This document shows positions 21,426-32,142 of a DNA stretch of 64,000 nt, one piece after another (the first letter of the stretch is position 1; the number at the start of each line of letters is the position of its first letter). Under the pieces are notes generated by a model. That model did not search any database and was not told the origin of the DNA. It worked only from the letters and a program-made list of their open reading frames with translations. Source of the DNA: Panorpa germanica (taxonomy: Eukaryota > Arthropoda > Insecta > Mecoptera > Panorpidae); NCBI GenBank assembly GCA_963678705.1, contig OY783209.1, positions 15,500,001 to 15,564,000 of the forward strand. The letters are read 5' to 3'. A program made the position numbers and the translations under genes.

Positions 21426-22859
21426 TGTAACCCTACCCCTTATATCTACTTCTATATATTGTGGTAGTTACTTATTTTATGAGAGCGATTCTACAATCCT
21501 CTCAAACGAGGGTCCTTTTAAGTGATCTGATTCACCTTGAGTCGGATGACCTGAGCTAATTGTGGATGTCTTATTTATCTATCAGGACTTAGTACTTCTT
21601 CTAATAATATTACATAAATATATTAGGTTTTACTTACTTTGTGTTCTCTGCAGGCTGCTTTCTCTGCTTTGAACAATCACTTTATTTTAACGCGACGCGA
21701 CCGTTAACTCTAAGTACTTTACAATTAAAACAATGTATTCATTTACACTTATTTTCTTCATTATTCAATCAATTATTTAATACAATTCTTAAATAATTCT
21801 TTTAGTAACTTTATAATCTTTATATTGGGGCGATTTGGCGACTGACTTAAACCGAACGACCGACTGACTGATCTGAATGGAATGATCTGATGGACTGATC
21901 CAGGAATCCCCTTTCTTTGGGGTTTATATAGCTTAAAAAGTCTTTGTTTGAATATGTGATCTCATTTGAACTCTAGCCATGTTTATCTTAAATCCAAATG
22001 CCATTTCGTCATCACTTCTCTGGATTTTGTATTTGGTTCTACTATAAACATTATTTGAAACTTTACGTGCTTATGAACAAAGGAAGTTAATTAATATTTC
22101 TTTTAAAAGTTATTATAAATACTACATCGTCAGTTTTGAATATAATAATAATATGCGTCTTTGTTATTGATAAAGCAATACTTAATCTAAATAATGAGCC
22201 CGACAGTTAGGCGACTTAAGGTAGTTGTATCGTGATAGTCATGCTCAAAAGTATAACTCAGCAACCTAAAATTATAATGTAGCTGAAACGTTAGTGTCAA
22301 ATATTCTCGTTAAAAACTTTTGTGAAAGTACAGTCTCACTGTTCTCACTACATGTAAATAGTATCTACACGTATATTCAGACATACAGTACACGTATACT
22401 CAGACACGTATATTCAGACATTTTCAATGTTTACAAAATTTTATTTCTGTAATGGCGTGGACAATAATTTCCATTTTTTTTTATGTGATTAATAACTACT
22501 GTTTCTATAATATATTAAATATTGAATTCCTTTGAATCGTTTTTATTTTATTCGATAAAAATAACATTGAAATTACTATTTCCCATAAGAGCCTGTGTTA
22601 AAATAATAAAACTTTAATATCGCTTTTCTCAATAATGGAGTGGTAAATTTTAATCGACCTGAGGTCAATATGTCTTATAATTAATTAAAGAGCAATTAAA
22701 TGAAGTTTTATTAAAATCCTTTGAAAAGTCATTCCACGATACAACTACCTTAAACTATTAAAAATCTACGTTTTAGTTTATATATGAATCTTTACACTGG
22801 TTCTTAAATAGTTAGTAATAATATATCAATAATTAATGAATCTATATGGGACCGTTACA
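21426..22859 (-). repeat. 3' LTR of the macro-domain gypsy, enlarged by an insertion
   Basis: Starts TGTAACCCTACCCCTTATAT on the plus strand and ends GGGACCGTTACA. Aligns with 33283-34182 except for 534 bp at 22220-22753 (insertion plus duplicated TTAA). Confidence 0.9.
22220..22749. mobile_element. 530-bp TTAA-flanked MITE
   Basis: Perfect 15-bp inverted ends GGTAGTTGTATCGTG (22220-22234) and CACGATACAACTACC (22735-22749). TTAA duplication at 22216-22219 and 22750-22753. The partner LTR has a single TTAA and no insert at the same position (GCGACTTAAACTATT), which is direct evidence of insertion. TTAA targeting fits piggyBac or Kolobok elements; there is no coding capacity. Confidence 0.88.
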
Positions 22860-22873
22860 TTGCTCCCCGTTTT
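22860..22873 (-). other. Polypurine tract of the macro-domain gypsy
   Basis: On the minus strand AAAACGGGGAGCAA lies directly before the 3' LTR, as needed to prime plus-strand DNA synthesis. Confidence 0.65.
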
Positions 22874-23026
22874 TAAATTAAAATCTATAATCCAATGATT
22901 ATAATTTTATTAGCCTTTCCCGTATTTTTAGATTCATTCATAATTGAAACCTTAATAAAATAAATGTAATTTAAAATTTAAATCAATAAATCAATCATAT
23001 ATAGTCGTTGATAATTAAAATAATTC

Positions 23027-23341
23027 GTGTAAGGAAAGTGTAGCAAGCGAAAGGAATATTGGCCAGCTAATAAAGGGAGGCAGTAAAGGAAAGAGGTGGA
23101 TGATGAAAATAGTAAGAAGGAAAGGAAAAACAGGAGAATAAATAAGCTGGTGGAGAATAATAGAGAGGGACAAAAGAAGAAGAAGCAGAAAGCACTTTTG
23201 GAAGTAGTAAAAGTCGAGAAGATTTTAAGTTTATTTTAAGTTTAGTTTTAAGTTTGGAATGTATATAGGAATGAAATGTATTAGAATTATAATACTGTAG
23301 ATTGTAAAGCCGAAAGGCATACACAATTAATATATAAATAA
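23027..23341 (+). mobile_element. 5'-truncated LINE (or SINE-like) 3' end
   Basis: Purine-rich fragment ending TAAAGCCGAAAGGCATACAC, then a TAAATAAA-type tail. Flanked by a 14-bp target duplication AATTAAAATAATTC at 23013-23026 and 23342-23355. The AGCCGAAAGGC hairpin before an A-rich tail is typical of insect non-LTR 3' ends. No coding sequence remains. Confidence 0.75.
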
Positions 23342-23355
23342 AATTAAAATAATTC

Positions 23356-25359
23356 TTCTTTATCTGCTTTGTTCTCATAATTCAATATGCGACCAACTTT
23401 GATAAATAATTATCATTTCATTTTATCATTATCATTTCAATATGCGACCAACTTTGATAAATAATTGAATACTTTTCTTCGTTTCGAATACGCTCTGCCT
23501 CGGTTGATGTTTTCGAATGCGTCCTTGTCCTACTGCTTTCGACTTTGCATTTGGTTTCATATATCGTAGGTCGTATAAACAATACTGATAGTTTTTAATG
23601 CTCCATAACATTTGTAAATTCTTGTTCTGTTTACAATACTTGTAGTTTACTACACACATGATATATGTTTTCTTCTTAAGTGATTACTGCTTCACTTAGA
23701 CCCTTAATTTCTTCTGGATTATTACGGACTTCGTCATTTTGTATTGTTTTTCTTCATCTTTCAATTTGCATCGATTTCCTCGGAATCTTCATCTAACTAA
23801 CGGATTGCATTCTGGTAGTTTCTCTCATTCATTCGATCATTGGCTTGTTCAAGTATTCACACTCATTACCTTAGTCTTACGCATTATGAAAATCAACTAC
23901 TTGTCTCATCCTTGAGTTCCTTGTTGTTGTAAATGCTGCAATTTGTAAGGCTACGAATAGGTACAAATTCGTAATTATCTTAATTATAAATTCATTTTCT
24001 GTCTTTTTTCTATAATTTCTTACAATTGACATAACAAATTTGGCTCTTGTATAGCTCTTTTACTAATAATTCGATTAACTTTACTTAGAAGTTATAGTCA
24101 TTACAAAATATAAATTTATTTCATAACATATCTTAATTTCTAGTTATTTTAATTGTATTTTAAACGTAACATGTAAATATCTTACGGCATGTGTTTTCTT
24201 TTTTAAATTTCATCAATCTCTTCGAATTTAATCTTATTACCTTTTTTCATTGATTGTTGTATATATGTTTTCCTATTTTGCAATATTTATGCCATAAATT
24301 ATTAACACATCTCTTACAAACTACTGTTAATTCTACAAAATAATGAAATTTAATGTAAACATATTTTTCTTTAATTAACATACAAATTGAACTTTTCTCT
24401 TAAATTTAGAATTAATATCCCAAACTTTAGTTTATACTTTTATTAACGAATATTTTAATGAACTTATTCTTATTTACTGTATTTTTTCATTTAACAAATT
24501 TATTATATTTATTTTTTCCAAATCAAAACATTATTCTAAACATGGTTATATCAAAAATTATTCTTAAATCTATTTATTATTTTTAACAACAAAATCTGAA
24601 CTCGATGGATGTATCTACTCAAATAATATAATCAAGGTAAACATAATTATTAAACTTCAACACTTGTTACTTGAATTCAAAACAACTTTTTATATTCGCA
24701 TGTAGTTTTATATACATGTGTTTCACAAAATAAAATTTCTTTTTCTCTATGTTGTACTATATCTCAATGTAAATTAACATTACAAGTGTTCAAATTTTCA
24801 ATGAATACCTCTTATCAGTTTTCAAATCTTCTTCTTTCCTTATTAAAGTTTCCAAAACAATCAGTGAACAGAAAAACATTTTAATTTATTCAATATTTAT
24901 GATATAAAATCTTCAATTAAGTCATCTCATTCTGTTTGCTGCATTCATCATGTATCTTGTCATCTGAAATTATATAGCATTAGTATATTTCAATAAAAAC
25001 ATAAAAATAATTATTCTTTAAAAGTTATTGTTACTCATGTTTCGTACATCTGTAACTTCTGGTCTAGTTTGTTTATTAAGTACCCTTATCTAATTTATGT
25101 TCTCAAACCCTATGTTAAAAATCAAATTTATGCTCACTTATATACTCAAGTGTTAATTTCTTCTATGACCTTTCTGACTCGAATTTCAATACATCTGTTT
25201 CAAATAACTTTAGTCCCTAATTATATGTTTATTTTCTTAACACATGACCTTTCTGTTTTTATGTTTCTTTTACTCGTAAAATAATAAAGTGCAATATTGG
25301 TTCCTTTTTCAAATTGACCTTAACTAATTTATATCCTATTAAAACTCTGACAGTTATAA
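23356..25359. other. 3' non-coding part of the gypsy, no recognisable gene
   Basis: About 2 kb of T-rich sequence between integrase and the 3' LTR. A 30-nt segment starting TCAATATGCGACCAACTTTG occurs twice, at about 23382 and 23437. Short minus-strand frames (for example 23432-23659) have no recognisable domain. It could hide a decayed third gene such as env, but I see no signal peptide, furin site or anchor. Confidence 0.35.
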
Positions 25360-26154
25360 TCCTATATTATAATGTTCCAACTGTATGTTTATATTCTTAT
25401 GATCTTATGTTCTTATATGTTTGGTACTGAATTTTGTATGGCAGCGCGAAAACGGCTCCATCAATGTTTTTAAAAATTTCCTATTTCGTAGAGAAAAAAA
25501 TTCTAAGACTTTTGGCGTCCCCGGATTTTTCCCTGAATTTCCTGGAAACCCGTAATTTTGGAAAAACTGGAAAAAAAGTGAACCCTTTTTTGCTGTATTA
25601 CTTTTAATTCGTAAAAGATAGAAAGTTGAAATTTTGCATGTGTATTAAGGTATTCAATGCTGACATTTCTCAAAAATTAGAAATTCAAGAAGTGAAAAAG
25701 GGGGGGTTGAAGAAATTCGGGGGCCCGGTAGGGAACTTTGAAGAAAGTTCATATTCTGGATTCTAGAATAATTAAGTATATTATTAATAAAAAAAAATTC
25801 AAAATTTTATTGGGGGGCACGGGGGCAGTATTTGTAAAGTTTAGTTTTGATCAGTATCAGTTTCTTTAAATTTTGTATATAGGCCTTGGTAACTTATTTA
25901 CGAATCGAAAAAAAAATCACAAATTTTGAAAAAAAGTTGTCCAAATATCGCATAAATTCAAAATATTTTTTATTTTGATATAAAAAATGTATTTTCTTAG
26001 TCAATTTGTATGAAAAATTAATTGTTATTAAATTTAAAATCAATATAGGACGAGTTTATTTATTACTTAAATTTAAAAATGGAATTAAATTTTAACATGA
26101 AATTCAAGCCACTCATAAAAAACAAACGTCGCTTGCGACGGGGGTAAAAGCTAG
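25360..26154 (+). mobile_element. Helitron 3' end (non-autonomous or truncated)
   Basis: Ends with the hairpin CGTCGCTTGCGACG (26127-26140), a short spacer and CTAG (26151-26154) followed by T, the hallmark of a Helitron 3' terminus. Blocks in it (TTATAATGTTCC, TTCGTAGAGAAAAAAA, GACTTTTGGCGTC, a GGGGGCACGGG stretch) recur in the same order on the minus strand at 54.2-55.1 kb next to a Helitron helicase. Its 5' end (TC) was not located. It lies just beyond the integrase stop of the gypsy. Confidence 0.7.
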
Positions 26155-26158
26155 TTAG

Positions 26159-29125
26159 TTATATTCTACTATTCGATATCCACGGTTGTTTTGGTGCAAC
26201 GCATCGGCTGCGCAAAGAGTTACTATGCCCAATTGTATCTTCAACTGGATTTTCTATCTCAATATCAATATTCTCTATATTGTCATTATTATCAATATTC
26301 GTGTCTATCTCGATTATTTCTTCTATCTCATCAGATATATCATTATTCGTATCACTAGTATAACCAAAATTACAACATAAATTACCGAAACCTGTATTTA
26401 GATTCGTGCCATTTGCTTCATCTTCAGATTCACTTTCTGAATGAACTTCATTATTTCCTAAAAACACTTCAGCTGTATTACCTTTAAATTTCTTGAGGCG
26501 ATTAACATGCACTCGTTCTTCTCGTTTTCCATAAATTTCCTTTATTAAAAAATTTACTTCGCTGGTTCTATCAATAATTCTATAAGGACCTCGCCATACT
26601 TTTCCAAGTTTTCTACTTAATCCCGGTGTGTGCGTCATATGTTTCAATAGCACATGATCACCTATTTTAAATTTGACCGGTTCCGACTTTTTATTATATT
26701 GTGTAGCTTGTCTATCTTTTGCGGTTTCTAACCTTTCTGTACATAACTTAAAAGCATGCTTTAATCTTAAAATTAATTCGGCGGCATAATTATCATCGAG
26801 GTCGTATCTAACTCTTTCAGGTTTTAATACTTCACCATATGGTAATACCATATCACGACCATGCATTAGAAAAAATGGTGTTTCTTGTGTCGAACTATGT
26901 ATAGCTGCATTGTATGCCATGACAGCGTAGTTTAAGCAGGAATCCCAATTCCTTTGATCAGAATCCACGAAATGTGACAAATAGTCTTTTAATATACGAT
27001 GACAACGTTCTAAACTTCCGTTTGTCGAAGGAGAATACGCTGATGTTGAAAGTTGCGTAATGTCTAGTCTTTTACAAACGTTTCTAAATAATTCGGACAA
27101 AAAGTTAGTTCCTCTGTCTGTCAATAAAGCTTTAGGAGTACCATAACGTGCTATGACTTGTTCACAAAATACCTTTGCTAATGTTTCTGCAGACTGATCA
27201 GGTATTGCAAACGCTTGCAAGTATTTTGAGAGTGCACATTGAACTGTTAAAATGTACTTCATTCCTGAATTACTGAGTACTAACGGTCCTACAATATCTA
27301 GTGAAATTCTTTCAAATGGATAAGTGAGTGGTTATAATTTCTGTAACGGTGCTCGTTTTAAATGAGGTGAAGTTTTTCTCATTTGACAGCTTAAACATTC
27401 TTCACAGTATCTTTTTATGTCTTGTCTCATTGCTGGCCATACAAAATATTTCTTTATTATCTGTAGTGTCCCTTTAAATGCCCTATGCTCTGCTGAAGGC
27501 GTATTGTGAAACATATACAATATATTCGGTACCATTCGTGTTGGTGCTACTACACAGTCATTTCTATCTGTTTTTTCATTACTTTTCTTATACAGTATAC
27601 CCCTGTCATCTAAATAATAATCATTTTTCTCCCCATACTTAGTTTGTGTTATTAATTGTTTAATATGGGAATCACTAGCTTGTTCATTTTTAATTTGACA
27701 CCAATCCCAATATGGAACTTCTTCAGCTGCTACGGCTGCAATACTTTCTGTTTCTATTCTACTAAATGCATCGACATTACCGTGTTTTACCCCTGGTCTA
27801 TAAATAATTTCAAAATCGTAATCTGCTAAAGTTAAAGCCCACTGTGCTAATCTACTCTTCATTGGATTTTTCATAGTCATTAACCAACTTAATGATCGGT
27901 GATCTGTTTGGATCTTAAATTTCTTACCATATAAATACGTAGGAAAATGTGATAAACTCCATAAAATCGCTAAACATTCCCTTTCTGTGGTTGAGTAATT
28001 TTTCTCACATTTATTTAATTTACGAGAAGCGTATGCGACAGGACGTTCTACTCCATCCTGAACTTGACTTAGGATTGCGCCTAATGCGATTCCTGATGCA
28101 TCTGTACCTAATATAAATTCTTGACTAAAATCTGGGTAAGCTAAGACTGGCTCAGAACATAACGCGTTTTTTAATGCTTCAAAACTTTTCTCTTGTTTAG
28201 GTCCCCAAATAAATGTCTCATTTTTGCAAGTTAGTTTTGTTAGGCTTGACGATAATTTTGAAAAATTCTTTATAAATCGTCTATAAAATGAAGCTAACCC
28301 TATAAAAGATCGGATTTGTTTAACTGTTTTCGGACGCGGATAGTTTCTAATTACTTCTGTTTTTTCTGGATCTGCCTTTACACCATCACTAGAAATAATA
28401 TGACCAAGATATTGCGTTTCTTTATTCATAAATTCACATTTGCTAGGCTTCAATGTCAACCTTGTTTCTCTCAAGCGATCGAAAACCTCTTTAATTCTCT
28501 GGATATGCGAATCTACATCATCGTTACTAAATATAATAATATCATCTAGGTAAACTAAACAATGTACTCCGGTTAAACCTGCTAACACTGCATACATAAG
28601 TCTCTGAAATGTAGCAGGAGCTGATACTAACCCAAACGGCATAACATTAAATTGAAGGTGTAAATCAGGTGTTGAAAATGCTGTTAATTCTTTAGATTTT
28701 TCGTCCATTTCAATTTGCCAAAATCCGGATGCTAAATCTAATTTGGTAAATAAACTTGCTTTGCCTAATTTATCAAGAGTGTCTACTAAGTGTGGTAATG
28801 GAAAGTAATCTCTTTTTGTTATTGCGTTAAGACCTCTGTAATCTATGCAAACTCTAACCTTGTTTTCCCCATTTGCTGCTTTCTTATTTACAAGAACAAC
28901 ATTACTGGACCACGGTGACATTGATGGTTCTACTATGCCATCTTCAAGCATTTGATCTATCTGTTCTCTCAGTACTTGTAACTGCGCGTGTGGAACTCTA
29001 TATGGTTGTTTAGTTATAGGAGGAACATCTTGAATTATTATCTTATGTTTAACTATCGAGGTAGTTTTCAATTCTTGACCCTCTGTTAAGAATATGTCGC
29101 GATATTCGTAAATTAGATATTCCAT
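26159..29125 (-). pseudogene. pol: Gypsy Pol: reverse transcriptase, RNase H, integrase; one stop
   Basis: One minus-strand frame of about 988 codons, broken only by a TAA at 27332-27334. Domains in order: reverse transcriptase (GLVSAPATFQRLMYAVL, then YLDDIIIF with the catalytic Asp pair); RNase H (FILGTDASGIALGAILSQ, YSTTERECLAILWSL, IQTDHRSLSWL); integrase zinc finger (HNTPSAEHRAF ... CEECLSCQ); then after the stop the integrase core (SLDIVGPL, LLTDRGTNF, TNGSLERCHRI giving D, D, E); and a GPY motif (VWRGPYRIIDR). These copy element RNA into DNA and insert it. The stop falls between zinc finger and core. The frame continues upstream into spacer and macro domain without a shift. Confidence 0.92.
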
Positions 29126-29230
29126 TTTACTTTGGTCTCTAGCACTTAGATGATTTAACTTTATTTTACTAAAAAGTTCCGTTATTCTCTGTGTTTTATT
29201 TATCTCTTCATTCTTATGACTTCCTTGCTT

Positions 29231-29893
29231 CTACTGATTTGTAACTTCATGTATAATTTTATCTTCTTTAGCTGTTAAATTATTATAACCTCTTTCATCA
29301 AATAATTGTATATTTTCAATCATTGTGTTTGCTTCTGCTGATCGTACAACACCAATTAAAATATTTTTATTACGTTGTCGGATGTGTTCTCTTAATAATT
29401 TAACTGTTTTAGTATATTCGTTATCATATGGCTCTATTATACCTATCTTAGTATTTATTGGTATATTTATATTCTTCTGCGTAACATTGGTTATTCTACA
29501 TATTAACCTGCCCTTACATATTGAATTTACACTTCTTGCTACTAATACTCCATCTACGGTCAATTCTGGGTTAAATATACCATGACCTTCCTTAATGTCT
29601 TTTTGAAATGCATGAACATTTATTGTACATCGGGGCGGAAGCGTTAATTGCTCTAATAACCTAACACTATACCGATTAGTACTACACGTTTGTGCGTCTG
29701 TTCGCTTTCGAGTGGTTTCAGGTATCTTACTCATATTTATGTTTATTTTTTCAACTCGCTCAGCTGTGTTTATTCTTTTTAACCACTTTGTTTGTAAATT
29801 CTTTCCTTTCTTTACCTGTTCTTGGGCTTTAATATTCTTTCCGTCAATGTAACCTTTTAAATCATTATCATTTTTATTTATTAAACAGTTCAC
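29231..29893 (-). pseudogene. Spacer domain between macro domain and reverse transcriptase
   Basis: In the same frame as reverse transcriptase, separated by a TAG at 29231-29233 and a TAA at 29945-29947. The first half is basic and rich in Lys/Asn. The second half has RLLEQLTLPPRCTINVHAF, GVLVARSVNSICKGRLICRI and NINIPINTKIGIIEP, the beta-rich 'PPR...VARS...R..N.....I..GT.IG' pattern that precedes reverse transcriptase in many gypsy elements. Its function is unknown; it has been treated as a protease-derived or dUTPase-like barrel, which I cannot confirm here. Confidence 0.65.
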
Positions 29894-29917
29894 ATACCAT
29901 TTTTCGTCTTTTTCCGA

Positions 29918-30346
29918 TTCGCCATCATAGAATGCTATCTTTATTTAGCATTCAGAAAATATATATTCAATCATTTTACTCACTATTTTAAAATCTAATT
30001 TATCTAGCCCACATGCTATGTATGGTAATGCAATAAATTTCTTTTTATTTTCTAACATATGATCCCTTAATTTAATTATTGACGAATATAAATCTGCGTT
30101 GAGAGGTTTCTCGTTACTCCTCTTTTTTGTTACTAAATAATATATAAAACGATTTTCATCTTTTAATATAGCTAATCCACCCTTTTTCTGTTTCTGTTTC
30201 AAAAGCTGCTCAACTCTACCAAATCTTTCTTTAAATTCAACTGCTATTCCTTGTGACATACGTAAATCTGAGGCTACACAATGACCCAATGCATACTTGC
30301 TAGATGCATTAAACAAATCTCCCTTATTAAAATTTATTTTACACAA
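29918..30346 (-). pseudogene. Macro domain, OARD1/TARG1-like ADP-ribosyl hydrolase, inside gypsy pol
   Basis: About 140 residues read INFNKGDLFNASSKYALGHC at the start, then RMSQGIAVEFKERFG, GGLAILKDENRFIYYLVTKK and IALPYIACGLDKLDF. This is the order of the OARD1/TARG1/Poa1 macro-domain group, which removes ADP-ribose from proteins or processes ADP-ribose-1''-phosphate. The Lys of TKKR and the Asp of CGLDKL sit where the TARG1 catalytic Lys and Asp sit (family knowledge, from memory). It is nearly complete: a TAA at 29945-29947 cuts only the last strand (IKIAFYDGE follows in frame). It lies immediately after the protease/pol frame change and before the spacer, like the dUTPases captured by some retroviruses. 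Inferred role: countering ADP-ribosylation in the host cell. Confidence 0.85.
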
Positions 30347-30513
30347 CGTCTCTATCGTTGGAAATCTACTAATTTTCCATTTTAGAAAATCATCAAAACT
30401 TCTATAATTGTGCCCTATCTTATCACTTCGCTGATTATTTATTTCTCTTTTTACGTCAATATTTTCCGATTCAGTACAACCTATATTTCTATCTTTTCTA
30501 TTCTTTTCTACGA

Positions 30514-30520
30514 TTTTCCC
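30514..30520 (-). promoter_or_regulatory. Candidate -1 frameshift site, protease to pol
   Basis: Minus-strand heptamer G GGA AAA, in phase with the protease codons, one codon before the protease stop TAG. Slipping back one base enters the pol frame (macro domain), which is open only after a TAA about 20 nt upstream, so the heptamer lies in the short overlap where a shift must occur. No strong downstream stem was visible. Confidence 0.6.
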
Positions 30521-31025
30521 TGACTTTGCGTATTATATATACGCTTTTGCTTTCTAATGATACCATTTACATTTTCTCTAATCATATTATTTATATTTAA
30601 GTTATCTCTCTGAAAATCATGTACAGTATTACGATTAATGTCGTAAATACCGTTTCTATATATTAAAATACCTTTTCCAAAATCTACAATTATCCCAAAT
30701 TTACGAAGAAAGTCTAACCCAATTATCCCTGTCCAATTTTGCATATTTTCTACAATTTCAAAATGAAAAGTCACATTATTCCCAAATAAATCTAACTTTA
30801 ATTTGCTTTTACCAAATGTATGTATTTTATTATTTTGTGCATCTCGCAAAATATTTTGCGATTCTGTAATTTTTTCTGTTTTTAAACATTCTCTAGTTAG
30901 TAGGCTGGCGCCTGCACCACTATCTATAAGAACGTTGCAATTTTGACCATTAATTACTAAATTAAGAAACCATTGATTATCATGAAATGCCGGTACATAC
31001 AGAGGTGTAAGATTACCCTTTTTAC

Positions 31026-32142
31026 TTATTGAATGGCTTCTACGTCTCGGGTAGTGAGTGAAGCCATCAATCCGTTTAAATTATCCTCATAATTATTGGA
31101 CGCGCGTAAATTTCTTTCTTCAACTTCGCTTGGCTTATTTTCGATGCTGCGAATATTTCTATTACTTTGGAAAGTAACTTGTCGCTGATTTCTCGCAGGA
31201 CTACGGCTATCATTATACTCTTGCAGGACTCTAACTCTCCCTAATCGGTCATTACTTTGATTACGGTTTTCATACCTATTTGAACTGCGATTTCTTTGAA
31301 ATCGATGTCTTACGTCCCTTATCTCCCGTTGAGGACGACTACGACAATCTCTCTGAAAATGTCCTACTCTGTTACAATTATAACACCTTGCTCCATCTCT
31401 TTGCCTATTATTTAACCTTCGGCTTTGTGAACCGCTACGCGAGTTGCTAGGTCGCATAGACGATTGATTATTTTGAGATGTGCGATTTATATAATAGTGG
31501 TCGGTTCTGTTTATTCGGTTTGTACCCCCTGTAGCAATCTCTGCTACGTAGCCTTGCTTCGATGAGATTAAATCATCGGTTTCTACCCTTTCCGCAATTT
31601 CAACGGCATTATTAAAACTCTTGCGATCCGCGGCCCAAATAAACTTAGAATATCTCGGCGATATCCCTTCTTTAAACCTTTTTAAAACGACTACTTGCAA
31701 CTCAACTGTAAGCTTCTTTGCTCTTTATCAATTGCTTCTGGTACACATTTGACCCTAATGCCCATAACCTTTGTGGAAATTCATAAACAATCTCGCCATG
31801 TCTTTGTTTACAACCCCCGAACTCAATTTCTGCTTGTCTCAGAGCAGATGGCCCTTTTCTGCTATATCTAGACAATAATGCATTACGAATACTCATATAA
31901 CTACGGTTCTCGCTTTGAACCTCCGAATTAGACAAAAGATATTCAGCTACATCAGGCGACACTTTCGCAAATACGGTAACTGATTGCACCTTGTCGGTCT
32001 AATCCAACAATTCTGCCATTTGATCCACCGCATTTAAAAATGTTGCTATGCTACCTGTACCGTCAAAGAATGGTATATAATTTAATCCTTTTAATTTAGG
32101 AATTTCTGGGGCAATATCTACGTTTGTTTCATTAGCCGTCAT
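31026..32142 (-). pseudogene. gag: Gypsy Gag, one stop and one frameshift
   Basis: ATG at 32140-32142 begins MTANETNVDIAPEIPKLKGL. A TAG follows at codon 50, after which the same frame continues (VTVFAKVSPDVAEYLLSN, RQAEIEFGGCKQRHGE), the capsid-like core of arthropod gypsy Gag. Near 31700 the frame changes by one base and continues to TAA at 31026-31028. That part has a basic, Arg/Asn-rich nucleocapsid with one zinc knuckle, CYNCNRVGHFQRDC. Gag assembles the particle. The two breaks are probably mutations; the frame change at the end (into protease) is probably programmed. Confidence 0.85.
31074..31080 (-). promoter_or_regulatory. Candidate -1 frameshift site, gag to protease
   Basis: Minus-strand heptamer T TTA AAC is in phase with the gag codons (AAT TTA AAC). 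Six nt after it, ATGGCTTC pairs with GAAGCCAT further down, extended by ATTG/CAAT across a one-base bulge, making a stem-loop of about 12 bp. Shifting -1 here opens the protease frame with no stop. Slippery heptamer, 6-nt spacer and stem are the standard layout of programmed -1 frameshifting. Confidence 0.75.

Larger units (their letters stand above)
30508..31080 (-). pseudogene. Gypsy aspartic protease
   Basis: Frame open on the minus strand from the gag overlap (31080) to a TAG at 30508-30510. The active site reads NVLIDSGAGASLL (DSG codons at 30916-30924). The second conserved region is GIIGLDFLRKFGIIVDF, the usual ILGxDFL/hydrophobic end of retropepsins. It cuts the polyprotein. It is in the -1 frame relative to gag and the pol frame is -1 again relative to it. 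No stop lies between the slippery site and its end, so the gene body itself looks whole. Confidence 0.85.

Noticed and set aside
23432..23659. 75-codon minus frame in the gypsy 3' region, considered as an env or third gene
   Set aside because: No signal peptide, furin site, anchor or known motif.
25069..25284. 71-codon hydrophobic plus frame
   Set aside because: T-rich DNA gives hydrophobic residues; no domain, no homologue in the window, antisense to the gypsy 3' region.
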